DNA of 64,000 nt from contig JAQBOM010000027.1 in assembly GCA_028288025.1 (NCBI GenBank), positions 1 to 64,000 of the forward strand. The letters are read 5' to 3'. The position numbers were made by a program, and so were the translations under genes. The notes beneath the pieces are model-generated. The model made no database searches. It had not been told where the DNA came from and worked only from the letters and a program-made list of their open reading frames with translations. This DNA is from Mucilaginibacter sp. Lineage in GTDB: Bacteria; Bacteroidota; Bacteroidia; Sphingobacteriales; Sphingobacteriaceae. This document shows positions 34,798-43,829 of this stretch, one piece after another. How positions within the stretch are numbered: the stretch's first letter is position 1; every line of letters starts with the position of its first letter.

Positions 34798-36129
34798 ATG
34801 ATCCAAAGGAAAGTTATTTTATGGTCCGTTATAGTAGCGATGGGCGGATTTTTATTCGGCTTCGACACGGCTGTAATTTCAGGCGCCGAGCAAGCCATTC
34901 AAAAATATTGGACACTCACAGATGTCCAGCATGGCCTTACTATATCTATTGCATTGATCGGCACTGTGATTGGGGCTTTTGTCGGGCGAATCCCGGCCGA
35001 CGCGCTTGGCCGTAAAAAGGCGCTGCTTATCATCGCGTTCATCTTTTTGTTTTCGTCCCTCGGTACAGCACTGGCCACAAACTGGTACGTGTTTATGGTG
35101 CTGCGCTTCATCGGCGGGTTAGGCGTAGGGGCCTCTTCTGTTATTGCACCGATCTATATATCTGAAATTTCACCTGCTGCTTCACGCGGACGTTTGGTTG
35201 TCCTTTTCCAGTTTAATATCGTTTTTGGCATCCTCATTTCATATTTCTCGAATTACCTGATAGGCCAGAATTTTCCAGATTCATGGCGGTATATGCTGGG
35301 CGTACAGGCGGTTCCTTCTTTTCTGTTCCTGGTATTGTTAAAACTGGTTCCCGAGAGCCCGCGCTGGCTGCTGCTGCACCAAAGCAATCGGGACGAAGCC
35401 ACGCGAATATTGCAGGTGATTAACCCGGAAGGGTATCAAAACGACCTGGAAAGCATTGTGAGCACCAATACCGAAGATGCAAAGGACCCAAGGGGAAATG
35501 AATTGTTCAGCCGCCGCTACCGGTTTCCGGCTACGCTGGCCATCCTTTTTGCTTTTTTTAACCAGGTCTCGGGCATCAACGCCATTATATATTATGCCCC
35601 GCGCATATTTGAAATGACCGGCTTGGGTAAAAGCGCATCGCTGTTATCTACTGCAGGGATCGGACTGGTTAATTTTATTTTTACCATGCTGGCTATCCGG
35701 TTTATTGACAGCATGGGCCGCCGTAAACTGATGCTGATCGGCTCGTTTGGCCTTATTCTTACGTTGGGTTTGGTTTCGTATTCATTTTATACCAAAAGTT
35801 TCAGTGGCTATTATGTAACCTGCTACTTGTTGTTTTATATCGCGTTCTTCGCTTTTTCGCAGGGGGCGGTTATCTGGGTTTTTATATCCGAGATATTCCC
35901 CAACCAGGTGCGTGCAAAAGGTCAAACGATAGGCAGTTTTACGCACTGGGTTATGGCAGCGCTGATTGCTTTCTCGTTCCCGTGGTTTGCCGAGCAGCTG
36001 GGCGGCGGATCCACCTTTTTGTTTTTTACCGTAATGATGATCTTGCAGCTGCTTTTTGTTTGGAAAATAATGCCCGAAACCAAAGGAAAATCGCTTGAAC
36101 AGATCGAGCATACTTTATTAGAACATTAA
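34798..36129 (+). CDS. Sugar porter family MFS transporter
   Basis: 443 residues from ATG 34798 (MIQRKVILWSVIVAMGGFLF), chosen because of the promoter element at 34762. Twelve transmembrane helices with the sugar-porter signatures GFDTAVISGAEQ (helix 1), ADALGRKKALLI, PESPRWLLLH after helix 6, NQVSGINAIIYYAPRIF (helix 7) and PETKGKSLEQIE at the end. Probably a proton symporter for a hexose or pentose; close to the XylE/AraE/GLUT type. It would feed the pentose-phosphate enzymes, but no catabolic gene is adjacent. Confidence 0.93.
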   Translation: MIQRKVILWSVIVAMGGFLFGFDTAVISGAEQAIQKYWTLTDVQHGLTISIALIGTVIGAFVGRIPADALGRKKALLIIAFIFLFSSLGTALATNWYVFMVLRFIGGLGVGASSVIAPIYISEISPAASRGRLVVLFQFNIVFGILISYFSNYLIGQNFPDSWRYMLGVQAVPSFLFLVLLKLVPESPRWLLLHQSNRDEATRILQVINPEGYQNDLESIVSTNTEDAKDPRGNELFSRRYRFPATLAILFAFFNQVSGINAIIYYAPRIFEMTGLGKSASLLSTAGIGLVNFIFTMLAIRFIDSMGRRKLMLIGSFGLILTLGLVSYSFYTKSFSGYYVTCYLLFYIAFFAFSQGAVIWVFISEIFPNQVRAKGQTIGSFTHWVMAALIAFSFPWFAEQLGGGSTFLFFTVMMILQLLFVWKIMPETKGKSLEQIEHTLLEH

Positions 36130-36171
36130 CAATTTGCAAATTGCACTATTGGGTGCACAATAAAAAAATAA

Positions 36172-36552
36172 ATGAAAGAGGACGTGAAAGACGGGGGAAA
36201 CAGCGGAAACGAGGATAAGCCATATAACCTGGAAGTCGTTAAATCAATAACCGGCGATAGTCATGATTTTTTAGAAAAGCTGATCTCGGTGTTTATCAGC
36301 ACTATTTCTGCCGATCTGCAGTCTTTAAAAGAAAAAGCTAAACAGGGTGATTGGAGTACCGTAGCCTCAATAGCGCATAAAATAAAGTCCCCATTGTCCC
36401 AGTTTGGAATCGATGCAGCGGATGTTGTTGAAAACTTAGAAAACCAGGAAGGCTTTAATACTGATGAACTGCATTTATTTGCAGATAGGTTGGATGCCTT
36501 ATTGAATGAAGTAATAATCCATTTAAAACGGGAATTTCCCGGCAATAATTGA
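36172..36552 (+). CDS. Hpt (histidine phosphotransfer) protein
   Basis: 126 residues, cytoplasmic. A four-helix Hpt domain: DFLEKLISVFISTISADLQS, then WSTVASIAHKIKSPLSQFG with the phosphorylatable His69, then a C-terminal helix (LFADRLDALLNEVIIHLKRE). Lies 101 nt before a hybrid kinase that has two receiver domains but no Hpt domain of its own, so it is a good candidate for relay partner. The motif reads HKIKSPLSQFG rather than HxLKGxSxxxG, a mild deviation. Confidence 0.85.
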   Translation: MKEDVKDGGNSGNEDKPYNLEVVKSITGDSHDFLEKLISVFISTISADLQSLKEKAKQGDWSTVASIAHKIKSPLSQFGIDAADVVENLENQEGFNTDELHLFADRLDALLNEVIIHLKREFPGNN

Positions 36553-36653
36553 TCAGCGGCCCGATCCATCAAAGTCCAATAGTCTTAAAACGTATACTGC
36601 TATCACTTTAACTATTTATTTAGGATATTCGTACAAGTAAATAAAGAACACCT

Positions 36654-39600
36654 GTGAAGAAGTACCCTGTGCCGGCAAACGAGAAGGAACGATTAAAAGC
36701 CCTAAAAAATTACAATATACTAAATTCGGTAAGCGAAGAAGAATTTGATCGCATTACCGAACTGGCATCGCTGGTGTGCGGGGTTCCAATTTCGCTCGTG
36801 TCCTTAATCGACGAAAACCGGCAGTGGTTAAAATCAAAAAAAGGAATTGAGATCGAGGAAATATCGCGTGACCAGGCTTTTTGTCAATACGCCATAATGG
36901 ACACGGCCATTTTTGAGGTTGAAGATGCCACAAAAGATGAGAGATTCAGGGATAATGAATTAGTAACTGGCGCCCCGAACATTCGCTTTTACGCAGGCTC
37001 TCCGTTGGTTGACCCCGATGGTTACACATTGGGGACGCTATGTGTTATTGACCGGCAGCCGAGGGTATTAACCGAGGATCAGAAAACGGCATTGCAATTG
37101 CTCGGCCAGGAGGTGATGTCCCTTATCATTGAACGGCGGCAAAAAGAAGAATTAAGGAACTTTGAAAAAATATTTAATTTGTCAAATGACCTTCTTTTTG
37201 TGGGCGGCGCAGATGGCTTTTTTAAAAAAATAAATCCTGCTTTTGGAAAAGTGCTGGGTTGGGATAACGAATATCTTTTAAGTACTTCCACATTTGAATT
37301 TATACACCCCGATGATGTTGCCACAACACAAAAGGAACTGGAAAAGTTAGGCAAGGGTGGCTCAACATTGAATTACGTTCAGCGTTTTAAGGCCAAATCC
37401 GGTCAATACAAAAACATTCAATGGACTTCGTCGCCGGACCCATTGACGGGCAATATTTTCGGCATTGGTCGCGACATAACAGACGAAAAACTTAAGGAGC
37501 AGCGCCTTGTTGCAAGTGAAGAACGGCTGAGAGCATTTTTTGAGAACTCACTCGGATTGATGTGCACCCACGATCTGGAGGGTAACTTTCTTTCGGTAAA
37601 TATAGCTGGGGCAAGTATTTTGGGCTATTCATTAGATGAGATATTAAATAAAAGCCTGTTTGATATTGTTCCGGCCGCCCGGCATCCGCTTTTAAAAGCC
37701 TATTTGCAAAAAATTAAAGATACCGGCAGTGGGAACGGGCAAATGCTTACCCGGCATAAAAACGGATCGTACCGTATCTGGATGTTCAACAATGTTTTGG
37801 AAAAAAATGCCCATGGCGAAGACTATGTAATTGGTAATGCCATTGACATTACTGAAAGGCATCATCTTGAAGAGGATTTGAAACGCACCAAAGAGATGCT
37901 TGAGCAAACAAATAAAGTAGCCCGTGTTGGTGGCTGGGAATTTGATGTTCGAAACAAAAAAATATTCTGGACTGATGTTACCAAGCAAATACATGGTGTT
38001 GAACCTGATTTTCAACCCGATATGAATGTGGGTATCAGCTTTTATAAGGAAGGCGAAAGCCGGGATAAAATAGCAAAAGCCATTGAACGCGCACTTGCAG
38101 AAGGCGAGCCCTGGGACCTTGAGCTCCAGATTGTAACGGCAGAGGGAGAGGAGTTGTGGGTGAGGGCTTTAGGTAATGCCGAATTTGAAAACGGAGCATG
38201 TAAAAGGCTATATGGTACTTTCCAGGATATTGATGAGAAGAAAAAGGCCGAAAACGCGCTCATAATTGAAAAAGCCCGGTTATCCGCTTTCGTTCAGCAC
38301 TCCCCGGCGGCCGTGGCCATGTTGGATAATGATATGAGGTATGTTGCCGTCAGCAATTGCTGGCTTGACGATTATCACCTAACAGGCCGGGATATTATTG
38401 GCCGGTCGCATTATGAATTTTTCCCGTCTATAACCGATGAGCGAAAAGAAAGGCACCAACGCGTATTAAAAGGGGCGATAGAAAGAAATGCCGAAGACCG
38501 GCAGGTGGAGGCCGATGGAAATGTTTTTTACGTTAGCTGGGAAATGCGGCCCTGGTACCGGTTTGACGGGCAGGTTGGCGGGATGATGATCTTCACACAG
38601 AATATTACGTCGTTAATTAAACATAGAGAAGAGCTTGAAATGGCTAAATTATCAGCCGAAGAAGCCAATATAGCAAAGTCGGAATTTTTGGCGAATATGA
38701 GTCATGAGATCCGGACCCCTTTAAACGGGGTTATCGGGTTTACCGACCTGGTATTAAAAACCAAGCTGAACGAAACACAGCAGCAGTATTTAACCATAGT
38801 AAATCAATCCGCCAATGCCCTGTTAGGGATAATTACCGACATTCTTGATTTCTCGAAAATTGAGGCCGGCAAGCTGGAATTAAATGTTGAAAAATGCGAT
38901 TTATATGAGTTAAGCTCACAGGCAACGGATATCATTACTTACCAGGTTCAAACCAAGGGACTTGAAATGCTGCTGAATATCTCGCCGGAACTTCCAAGGT
39001 TTATTTGGGCCGACCAGGTACGGTTGAAACAAATATTGGTAAACTTGCTTGGAAATTCATCCAAATTTACTGACGCCGGCGAAATAGAATTAAAGATTGA
39101 ACCTTTATCATTTAATGGAGATCAAACAACTATACGGTTTGAGGTAAGGGATACCGGCATAGGTATAAAGCCAGACAAACTGGTAAAAATATTTGAAGCG
39201 TTTTCGCAGGAAGACAGTTCAACAACAAAAAAATATGGCGGAACCGGCCTTGGATTAACCATCTCAAATAAATTGCTGGGATTTATGGGAAGCCACCTGC
39301 AATTGCAAAGCACCTTAGGCCAGGGCAGCGTCTTTTTCTTTGAGCTGACTTTTAAAGCAGAACATGGCGACGCCCTGCCCATGGAATCACTCGATCATAT
39401 TAAAAAGGTTTTAATTGTTGATGATAATGATAATAACCGGATGATTTTAACCAGGATGTTATCATTAAAAGATATCGCGTCCGTGGAAGCAAAAGATGGG
39501 TTCGAAGCATTGGAGTTGCTGTCGAACGGAGAGAAATATGACGCGGTAGTGATAGACTATCACATGCCTTTTATGGACGGGTTAGAAACCATAAAAAAAA

Positions 39601-40211
39601 TGAGGGAAAGCTTTGGTTCCCTGCCTGGTGATTTACCTGTTATTTTGTTATATAGTTCCTCTGATGATGGCACGCTGATTAAAGCGTACGAGGAATTGAA
39701 AATAAATGCCCGGCTAACCAAGCCCGTAAAAATACAGGACATTTACACAGTCTTATCGCGACTAAGCCAGGCCCCCCGCCATGCCGAAGGCCCGGGTAGC
39801 CCCGAAAAAAGCGAAATGAGAATGGGCAGGATATCTGTCCTGGTGGCCGAGGACAACGCGATTAATATGTTACTTGCCCGGATGATCGTTCAAAAAATTG
39901 CGCCTAATGCTATTTTCCTGGAAGCCCAAAACGGGATTGAAGCAATAAAGCATTGCGCGCAGCAAATGCCCGACTTCATATTAATGGACGTGCAAATGCC
40001 GGAAATGAATGGATATGAAGCCACAAGAAAAATACGGGAGATGGAACATACGGGCCGGGTTCCAATCATTGCTTTGACAGCCAGCAATGTGAAAGGCGAA
40101 AAAGAAAAATGTCTGGAAGCAGGCATGGACGACTTTGTAGTTAAACCGATCGTTGAAGAATCTATTGCACTGGCGATGGATAAATGGCTCGTTCCGGATA
40201 TATCCGTATAA
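36654..40211 (+). CDS. Hybrid sensor histidine kinase with GAF, four PAS and two receiver domains
   Basis: 1185 residues; the start is GTG 36654 (MKKYPVPANEKERLKALKNY). No transmembrane segment, so a cytoplasmic sensor. Domains in order: GAF at about 20-160 (FDRITELASLVCGVPISLVSLIDE split), PAS domains near 170, 290, 415 and 540. HisKA follows with phosphoacceptor His684 in NMSHEIRTPLNGVIGF, then an HATPase with RFEVRDTGIGIKPDKL and KYGGTGLGLTISNKLL. Receiver 1 has Asp968 (VVIDYHMPFMDG) and receiver 2 has Asp1112 (FILMDVQMPEMNGYEATRKI). A phosphorelay through the neighbouring Hpt protein is likely. The output regulator is not in the window. Confidence 0.93.
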   Translation: MKKYPVPANEKERLKALKNYNILNSVSEEEFDRITELASLVCGVPISLVSLIDENRQWLKSKKGIEIEEISRDQAFCQYAIMDTAIFEVEDATKDERFRDNELVTGAPNIRFYAGSPLVDPDGYTLGTLCVIDRQPRVLTEDQKTALQLLGQEVMSLIIERRQKEELRNFEKIFNLSNDLLFVGGADGFFKKINPAFGKVLGWDNEYLLSTSTFEFIHPDDVATTQKELEKLGKGGSTLNYVQRFKAKSGQYKNIQWTSSPDPLTGNIFGIGRDITDEKLKEQRLVASEERLRAFFENSLGLMCTHDLEGNFLSVNIAGASILGYSLDEILNKSLFDIVPAARHPLLKAYLQKIKDTGSGNGQMLTRHKNGSYRIWMFNNVLEKNAHGEDYVIGNAIDITERHHLEEDLKRTKEMLEQTNKVARVGGWEFDVRNKKIFWTDVTKQIHGVEPDFQPDMNVGISFYKEGESRDKIAKAIERALAEGEPWDLELQIVTAEGEELWVRALGNAEFENGACKRLYGTFQDIDEKKKAENALIIEKARLSAFVQHSPAAVAMLDNDMRYVAVSNCWLDDYHLTGRDIIGRSHYEFFPSITDERKERHQRVLKGAIERNAEDRQVEADGNVFYVSWEMRPWYRFDGQVGGMMIFTQNITSLIKHREELEMAKLSAEEANIAKSEFLANMSHEIRTPLNGVIGFTDLVLKTKLNETQQQYLTIVNQSANALLGIITDILDFSKIEAGKLELNVEKCDLYELSSQATDIITYQVQTKGLEMLLNISPELPRFIWADQVRLKQILVNLLGNSSKFTDAGEIELKIEPLSFNGDQTTIRFEVRDTGIGIKPDKLVKIFEAFSQEDSSTTKKYGGTGLGLTISNKLLGFMGSHLQLQSTLGQGSVFFFELTFKAEHGDALPMESLDHIKKVLIVDDNDNNRMILTRMLSLKDIASVEAKDGFEALELLSNGEKYDAVVIDYHMPFMDGLETIKKMRESFGSLPGDLPVILLYSSSDDGTLIKAYEELKINARLTKPVKIQDIYTVLSRLSQAPRHAEGPGSPEKSEMRMGRISVLVAEDNAINMLLARMIVQKIAPNAIFLEAQNGIEAIKHCAQQMPDFILMDVQMPEMNGYEATRKIREMEHTGRVPIIALTASNVKGEKEKCLEAGMDDFVVKPIVEESIALAMDKWLVPDISV

Positions 40212-40844
40212 AAGCCCTAAATAACGTCAATAAATGATTTATCCGTACTATGCCAACACAGCCATTTGTCGTTTTGTCAGGCCGTGTCAGTGCCAAAAAG
40301 TTGATTTCGTGGGCTAAAAATGCGCGGTTGTCATGTTTTATGACAAATTGGCAATTTTTTATTTTTAAGGTTGATTTTTAATCAGTGGCCGTTTATACCG
40401 ATCGAATTCCAGATTCGGGTGGCAAAATCGGCGAAATCATTTCTTGCTGCTTTAAGATTTATAAGGTGCTTAATAGCGATTTCTGTAAAAGTGGGCGATT
40501 TTTGTCAAAATCTCTTTTTGAGACCTTTTAATTTTATTTTTTCACTGAAAAGAGATCAAATTTCCTTTTTTGCGACACATTTTATCGCTTATTAGCTTCC
40601 AAGCCGCCAATTTTTCGGCAATTCCATTTTTTTCGTGGCGTTTTTTAAAATTAAAGAATTTTATTTTTCGCCTTTTTTTCGCAAAAAATATGGCTGTGCA
40701 ATATGGCATGTTTTGTGTCGCCCCCTCTGTGTAGAAGTACAAATTATTCTGAAACCCTAAACCTGTAATTGCAAGATAAAGGCTTAAAGGATGATGATTA
40801 TTTCTGAACTATTAATGTTTAATAATTAATTTAAATTCAAAGTC
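40212..40844. other. AT-rich region without a recognised gene
   Basis: Contains a short inverted repeat TTGTCAT-GTTTT-ATGACAA (40328-40346), several TGTCA/TGACA words at 40268-40290, and long T- and A-runs (40500-40690). Open frames at 40371-40595 (+) and 40542-40742 (-) are low-complexity and lack support. It may hold regulatory sites for the small gene at 40845 or an untranslated RNA. Confidence 0.5.
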
Positions 40845-40928
40845 ATGACAGTTGTATTAGATTTTGCTCTTTTGTTGGCTATTCTTTTATTACCAGTTTA
40901 TTTTGCTCCAAAAAGGAGTTTAAAATAA
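40845..40928 (+). CDS. 27-residue single-pass membrane peptide
   Basis: A tiny ORF: TVVLDFALLLAILLLPVYFA forms one hydrophobic helix, followed by the basic tail PKRSLK, which would stay in the cytoplasm. A strong terminator starts 27 nt after the stop and the next gene is on the other strand, so this is neither a leader peptide for a downstream gene nor part of an operon. In size it resembles KdpF or small regulatory membrane proteins, but no kdp genes are present. The start lacks a purine-rich site, as is common in Bacteroidota. Confidence 0.5.
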   Translation: MTVVLDFALLLAILLLPVYFAPKRSLK

Positions 40929-40955
40929 CCGGTATAAAAAGCCTATAAAAATTTA

Positions 40956-40989
40956 AGATGGATGGCGGATAGCCACCCATCTTTTTTTA
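40956..40989 (+). terminator. Intrinsic terminator after the 27-residue ORF
   Basis: Arms AGATGGATGGC (40956-40966) and GCCACCCATCT (40972-40982), 10 of 11 pairs, loop GGATA, then seven T residues. Supports a real plus-strand transcript here. Confidence 0.9.
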
Positions 40990-41017
40990 TGCAAAAATTT
41001 TGGCGGAGATAAACATC

Positions 41018-41650
41018 TCATTTGGCAATCTTCAAAGCGCCTGTCGGGCACCTTGCAACCTGCTCTCTTATTTCCCGGCTGGTAGCGCCGTCCATATTTA
41101 TCCATGGCTTTACGGCAGGATTAAAAACCTGGGACAACTGGGTAGCGCAGCGGCCGGCATGCCGGCAAAGGTCGGGGTTCCATTCTACCGTTATTTCTTC
41201 ATTGGTATAAGTATGGCTATTCAAACTTGTATTGTCTGAATAAACAAACGCGCGTACCTGTATTTCCCCTTCCAGCATTTTAGATATGGGGCAGGCTTTT
41301 GCAATATGTATCAGCCGTTCCCGCTGCTCGTCGGTAACAGGCGTAAAAAAATTAAGGTCGCGGTCAATCACGGTCACACTTTTCCCATCTTTCGTTTCAT
41401 GGTACAGGTTAACCGCGACGGCAATCTCCGGAATATCCCATCCTTTTCTGTCAATATACATGCGCAGGGTAGCCAGTGTACAGGTTGCCACCGATGACAG
41501 CAGCAGGGTATGCGGATCGGGCCCTTCATCTTTACCGCCAATTTCCCGGGGCTCATCTGCTATAAACTTGCCGTGGCGCCATTCAACCGTACACTTATAT
41601 TTTTCGGTTCCGATGAGCGCTTTTATTGGGTAATCTAATAAATATTCCAT
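41018..41650 (-). CDS. OsmC-family protein fused to a YjdI-like iron-sulfur domain
   Basis: 210 residues. The N-terminal OsmC/Ohr part (about 1-135) has the two peroxidatic cysteines in LLLSSVATCTLATLRMY and IHIAKACPISKML, suggesting thiol-dependent peroxide reduction. The C-terminal 70 residues (EITVEWNPDLCRHAGRCATQ ... REQVARCPTGALKIAK) match the single-cluster ferredoxin-like YjdI family with three or four Cys ligands. The fusion could deliver electrons to the OsmC site. It is followed in E. coli-like order by a YjdJ-type GNAT gene upstream at 41682, 31 nt away, consistent with a conserved pair. Confidence 0.88.
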   Translation of the reverse strand: MEYLLDYPIKALIGTEKYKCTVEWRHGKFIADEPREIGGKDEGPDPHTLLLSSVATCTLATLRMYIDRKGWDIPEIAVAVNLYHETKDGKSVTVIDRDLNFFTPVTDEQRERLIHIAKACPISKMLEGEIQVRAFVYSDNTSLNSHTYTNEEITVEWNPDLCRHAGRCATQLSQVFNPAVKPWINMDGATSREIREQVARCPTGALKIAK

Positions 41651-41681
41651 GATCTGCTAATTAAGCCAAATAGTGTATAAG

Positions 41682-41963
41682 TTAAAACAATACATCTGCA
41701 AATTCGGGTGTAATGTCAAATATTTTTTTGGCAAACGGGCAGAGCGGTAAAATCTTCGTGTGATGTTCACGTGCGTAAACAACGCCTGCTTGTACGAGCT
41801 GCCGGCCCAATCCTTTGCCTTCATAATCCTCATTTATTTCTGTATGAATGATGATCATTTTTGCCGGTCCGGCAAAAATATAATTCATCTCGCCGACGTG
41901 CATATCTCCATCGTCGATAAAAAAGCTGCCGCGCTTGCCGTCACCATCGTTGTGAATCTCCAT
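41682..41963 (-). CDS. Small GNAT-type N-acetyltransferase (YjdJ/NATD1-like)
   Basis: 93 residues. The acetyl-CoA loop is visible as INEDYEGKGLGRQLVQAGVVYAREHH (written here in overlapping short parts: YEGKGLGRQLVQAG). The C-terminal CPFAKKIFDITPEFADVLF is the hallmark of the NATD1/YjdJ group. Acceptor unknown. 31 nt upstream of the OsmC-ferredoxin gene on the same strand. A TACATTTA element (minus, 41986-41993) lies 23 nt before its ATG and may be its promoter. Confidence 0.85.
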   Translation of the reverse strand: MEIHNDGDGKRGSFFIDDGDMHVGEMNYIFAGPAKMIIIHTEINEDYEGKGLGRQLVQAGVVYAREHHTKILPLCPFAKKIFDITPEFADVLF

Positions 41964-42273
41964 ACCTGTTTACAAATTCGATCACTAAATGTAGGGATTA
42001 ATTATTATCGCGGACTTGTGGACAGCCCGCCCTGTACATATTTTTATAAGCATTGCAAAAATAGACCAGGATTGTTTTAATAATCATATAAAACTCCTTA
42101 AATGGATACAAGGCATGATTTTATAAGAAAGGCCGCACTTTAACCGGGCCGGCCGGCTTATCGGGCATTTGCCGGCATCTATCCAAAAGGCAATGGCTAT
42201 CAATCCGCCGCCTGGAGGCGTCTATACACCATACAAACAGTATGTGTTGTGGGGAACCGAGCAATGCATGAGG
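41964..42273. other. Gene-free gap between GNAT and proline dehydrogenase genes
   Basis: 310 nt. A -7-like element for the GNAT gene lies at 41986-41993 and a GC-rich patch (GGGCCGGCCGGC, 42148-42163 region). No supported gene; a plus-strand frame from 42169 is the shadow of proline dehydrogenase. Confidence 0.5.
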
Positions 42274-43449
42274 TTATTTGCTATGTCTTCGCCTCATCTC
42301 CTTCACGATCAAACTCAATTCGCGGCTCATTTGCCCGGCAATGGCGGTGTTTTCCTGGGCACGGCGGAAAAGGTAAGGCAATACAGCCTTTATTGGGCCG
42401 TAGGGTACATATTTGGCTACATTATATTTGGCATCGGCCAGGTTGAAGCTTAAATTATCGCTCATACCCAGCAATTGCGAAAAGTACACATGCGGATTTT
42501 TGTGGTCTATTTTCTTTTTGTCAAGCAGTTCGGCCAGCAGGCGGCAGCTCTCCTCATTGTGGGTGCCGGCAACAAAAGCAATGCTCTCGATATAATCGGT
42601 ACAATAATCAAGTGCAGCATCATAATCTTTATCAGCCGCCTGTTTATCGGGCTGGATTGGTGAGGGATAACCCATTTCTTCGGCGCGCTTGCGTTCTTTT
42701 TCCATATACGCCCCGCGTACCAGCTTCGCGCCTAAAATAAAACTTTCCTTAACGGCGATTGAATGGTCGTGTTTTAACGATGCCAGCTTATCATGCCGGT
42801 ACAGCTGGTAGGTGTTATAGATGATGGCTTTTCTCTTGTTAAACCTGCGCATCATATCCAATGCCAGGCTATCAATGGTTTTCTGTATCCAGCTTTCCTC
42901 GGCATCTATCATAACCGGGATACCAGCCGTGTGCGCTTTTTCGCAGATCGCAAGCACTCGCGCCTGCACCTTTTCCCAATCCTGTTGCTCTTCGGTGCTA
43001 AGCTTCGCCCCTTCGTCTAATTTTTCCAGCAATGAAAATCGCGCAACCCCCGTAATTTTAAATACCGTGATCGGCACGGCTTTATCCGCCGCCGCCCGCT
43101 CAATGGTGCGGATGATCTCCTCCCTTGTATGGTCAAAAACCATTTCGTCATCTTCCCCTTCTATAGAATAATCCAGTATGGTGCCTACCCCGCCGGCACT
43201 CAGGTTTTTGATAGTTTTATCGCACTCTTCAATGGTTTCGCCGCCGCAGAAGTGTTTAAATATGGTGGCTTTAATTAACCCTTTAATAGGCAGGCCAATT
43301 TTCATGGCGATGTTCGTCACCGGCGGGCCTATCTTAACTAAAAAATTAATATTGATCACCCTGAACAACCAATAGGCACGTTTAAGGTCGGTATCAGAGC
43401 AGTGGCGGAAAGCGACTTCGGTGTTTTCGAAAGAAAGACTTTGGTTCAT
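42274..43449 (-). CDS. Proline dehydrogenase
   Basis: 391 residues, a monofunctional FAD-dependent ProDH that oxidises proline to pyrroline-5-carboxylate at the membrane. Characteristic stretches: HFCGGETIEECDKTIKNL, GTILDYSIEGEDDE, VPITVFKITGVARFSLLEKL, IPVMIDAEESWIQKTIDSLA, KLVRGAYMEKERKRAEEMGY (substrate/FAD site with the RGAY motif) and FVAGTHNEESCRLL. No P5C dehydrogenase gene is adjacent. Upstream lies an inverted repeat that separates it from the divergent S4-domain gene. Confidence 0.93.
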   Translation of the reverse strand: MNQSLSFENTEVAFRHCSDTDLKRAYWLFRVININFLVKIGPPVTNIAMKIGLPIKGLIKATIFKHFCGGETIEECDKTIKNLSAGGVGTILDYSIEGEDDEMVFDHTREEIIRTIERAAADKAVPITVFKITGVARFSLLEKLDEGAKLSTEEQQDWEKVQARVLAICEKAHTAGIPVMIDAEESWIQKTIDSLALDMMRRFNKRKAIIYNTYQLYRHDKLASLKHDHSIAVKESFILGAKLVRGAYMEKERKRAEEMGYPSPIQPDKQAADKDYDAALDYCTDYIESIAFVAGTHNEESCRLLAELLDKKKIDHKNPHVYFSQLLGMSDNLSFNLADAKYNVAKYVPYGPIKAVLPYLFRRAQENTAIAGQMSRELSLIVKEMRRRHSK

Positions 43450-43455
43450 GTTTGT

Positions 43456-43541
43456 AGTCCATAGTCCATGGTCGATAGACCATAGAACACTGTCGGAAAA
43501 ATTTATCTCAACTATGGACTATGGTCCATGATCTATGGACT
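43456..43541. repeat. Inverted repeat, TCCATGGTC family
   Basis: Left arm 43456-43485 (AGTCCATAGTCCATGGTCG, ATAGACCATAG) and right arm 43512-43541 (CTATGGACTATGGTCC, ATGATCTATGGACT) are imperfect complements. The same family is at 56245-56330. It lies between divergent genes. Confidence 0.8.
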
Positions 43542-43603
43542 GTTCAACGCGTCACAAAATTATAAAATGCAAGCTAACATATCTCATTATTCCGCGAATA
43601 GTT

Positions 43604-43611
43604 TATTTTTG
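43604..43611 (+). promoter_or_regulatory. Probable promoter -7 element of the S4 gene and aroB
   Basis: TATTTTTG matches TAnnTTTG and ends 7 nt before ATG 43619, implying a leaderless or nearly leaderless mRNA. Confidence 0.55.
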
Positions 43612-43618
43612 CCGCCGC

Positions 43619-43825
43619 ATGATAGAATTTAAGGTAACCGGCGATTATATCCCGCTGATACAACTGCTTAAAGCGGCCAACCTGGTGCAAACCGGCGGCG
43701 AAGCGCAGATAGTTGTAACAGAAGGCGAGGTAAAATATAATGGTCGTATAGATTACCGTAAACGCCTGAAAGTGAGAAAAGGAGACACCGTCGAATTCAG
43801 GAATGAAACTATCAGGGTGATATAA
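43619..43825 (+). CDS. S4-domain RNA-binding protein (YbcJ/YaaA-like)
   Basis: 68 residues from ATG 43619; the longer frame from 43535 begins in the repeat and would contain the promoter element. An entire S4 domain: IPLIQLLKAANLVQTGGEAQ, VVTEGEVKYNGRIDYRKRLK, VRKGDTVEFRNETIRVI. Such proteins bind structured RNA, often on the ribosome; the target is unknown. Four nucleotides separate it from aroB, so the two are cotranscribed. Confidence 0.87.
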   Translation: MIEFKVTGDYIPLIQLLKAANLVQTGGEAQIVVTEGEVKYNGRIDYRKRLKVRKGDTVEFRNETIRVI

Positions 43826-43829
43826 TTTT

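Noticed and set aside
40260..40300. Possible sigma-54 promoter (TTGGCAC...GGC on the minus strand)
   Set aside because: GG and GC spacing fits, but the -12 element lacks TTGC and no gene lies correctly downstream.
40371..40742. Two opposing frames of 74 and 66 codons
   Set aside because: Low-complexity, overlapping on opposite strands, no start-site or domain support.
43535..43618. Upstream start for the S4-domain gene
   Set aside because: The extension begins in a repeat and contains the TATTTTTG promoter element.
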